Of a DNA stretch of 6,966 nt, positions 6,683 through 6,966 are shown piece after piece. Source of the DNA: Prevotellaceae bacterium UBA1787 (lineage in GTDB: Bacteria; Bacteroidota; Bacteroidia; Bacteroidales; Bacteroidaceae); the NCBI GenBank assembly GCA_002315195.1, contig DCGD01000055.1:9455-16420 (forward strand), written 5' to 3'. The position numbers were made by a program, and so were the translations under genes. Position 1 is the stretch's first letter. Each line of letters opens with the position of its first letter. The notes below the pieces were generated by a model, which saw only the letters and a program-made list of their open reading frames with translations, had not been told where the DNA came from and made no database searches.

Positions 6683-6714
6683 TTTGTAAATGATGTGGAT
6701 AATTGCTAATTTTG
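6683..6714 (+). promoter_or_regulatory. yigZ promoter, Bacteroides type, possibly leaderless
   Basis: TTTG at 6683-6686 is followed after exactly 20 bases by TAATTTTG at 6707-6714, a full match to the Bacteroides -33/-7 consensus. The -7 element ends only 4 bases before the ATG at 6719, so the predicted transcription start falls on or within a few bases of the start codon. The gene would then be translated from a leaderless or near-leaderless mRNA. Confidence 0.72.
6694..6702 (-). promoter_or_regulatory. Exact consensus DnaA box
   Basis: TGTGGATAA on the + strand is TTATCCACA on the - strand, the exact high-affinity E. coli DnaA box. It lies in the spacer between the -33 and -7 elements of the yigZ promoter, so DnaA binding there would compete with RNA polymerase. 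Whether this species' DnaA uses the same box is likely, because the box is widely conserved, but not shown here. Confidence 0.5.
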
Positions 6715-6718
6715 TCAC

Positions 6719-6966
6719 ATGGATTGCAATGAATACTATACCATAGCCGCGAAAACGGAAGGAAAGCTTGTTGAGAAGAAAAGCGTTTTTCTTTCATTCG
6801 CTCACCCGGTGACAACAGTGGAAGAAGCGGAGGACTTGTTCAAAATATATAGAAAACGCTATTACGACGCCCGTCATGTCTGCTTTGCATACGTTTTGGA
6901 AGCGGATGGAAGTGTCACCCGCGCATACGACAACGGAGAACCATCGGGTACGGCGGGGCGTCCCAT
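6719..6966 (+). CDS. yigZ: YigZ/IMPACT family protein, N-terminal part (truncated by window)
   Basis: From the ATG at 6719 the frame stays open to the window end and gives 82 complete codons. The text begins MDCNEYYTIAAKTEGKLVEK, continues KSVFLSFAHPV, and reaches YYDARHVCFAYVL, then AYDNGEPSGTAGRP. DARHxCxAY and D-(D/N)-GEPSGTAG(R/K)P are the hallmark motifs of the UPF0029/IMPACT N-terminal domain, found in E. coli YigZ and eukaryotic IMPACT, about 200 residues long in bacteria. The bacterial function is not firmly known; a nucleic-acid or translation-related role is suggested from IMPACT/YIH1 and is only inference here. The start is supported by the usual TIAxxxEG(K)xxEKxSxF N-terminus, with no other in-frame Met in the window. 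It diverges from parA, with a promoter abutting the ATG. Confidence 0.9.
   Translation, partial: MDCNEYYTIAAKTEGKLVEKKSVFLSFAHPVTTVEEAEDLFKIYRKRYYDARHVCFAYVLEADGSVTRAYDNGEPSGTAGRP

Larger units (their letters stand above)
6337..6718. other. Divergent intergenic region between parA and yigZ
   Basis: This 382-bp stretch lies between two divergent starts. The parA-proximal end (6337-6415) and the yigZ-proximal end (6636-6718) are AT-rich and each carries a Bacteroides-type promoter. The middle (6416-6635) is of more mixed composition, with a short GC block CCCCCGCGG at 6475-6483 and a small dyad GTTGC/GCAAC at 6483-6499. The region also holds a 13-bp inverted repeat and three TGTGGA motifs, listed separately. 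I find no convincing gene or structured RNA in it: the longest open frames have no recognisable protein text, and one of them runs into the yigZ coding sequence. Confidence 0.75.

Noticed and set aside
6409..6815. Open frames of 64 and 95 codons on the - strand upstream of parA.
   Set aside because: Neither shows recognisable protein text, the longer one overlaps the start of the well-supported yigZ gene, and both cover the promoter and repeat elements.

Overview
The window looks like chromosomal DNA of a Bacteroidota member, most likely order Bacteroidales (Bacteroidaceae or Prevotellaceae). The reasons are the protein sequences (a Bacteroides-like Rel, and a DUF5683 membrane protein with the text PDPKRALWLSLVIPGAGQIYN), the absence of clear Shine-Dalgarno sequences before nearly all starts, and two promoters that fit the Bacteroides -33 TTTG / -7 TAnnTTTG consensus. 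These are core housekeeping genes. I see no insertion sequence, phage gene, CRISPR array, tRNA or rRNA.

Layout. Positions 1-159 hold the 3' end of an alanine racemase gene on the + strand, probably the C-terminus of a MurF-Alr fusion. It converges with a five-gene block on the - strand, and a perfect 16-bp hairpin lies between them. In transcription order the block is parA (6336-5572), parB (5569-4685), a DUF5683 membrane protein (4667-3894), a LysM lytic transglycosylase of the MltD type (3894-2557) and a long RelA/SpoT homologue (2538-277). Gaps are 2, 17, -1 and 18 nt, so it reads as one operon driven by the promoter just upstream of parA. A divergent 382-bp intergenic region follows (6337-6718). 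A 5'-partial-window gene of the YigZ/IMPACT family then starts at 6719 on the + strand and runs off the end.

How the genes fit together. ParA and ParB segregate the chromosome origin, the transglycosylase remodels peptidoglycan, Alr makes D-alanine for peptidoglycan, and Rel makes and degrades (p)ppGpp. The block therefore groups chromosome segregation, wall turnover and the stringent response under what appears to be one promoter, with an uncharacterised membrane protein in the middle.

The most interesting part is the divergent intergenic region. It carries a perfect 13-bp inverted repeat, with one copy pointing at each gene, one exact DnaA-box match plus two weaker ones, and a consensus promoter whose predicted start falls at or next to the yigZ ATG (leaderless transcript). 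Within genes, the Rel protein has two unusual residues beside its hydrolase and synthetase active sites. No clearly new system was found.
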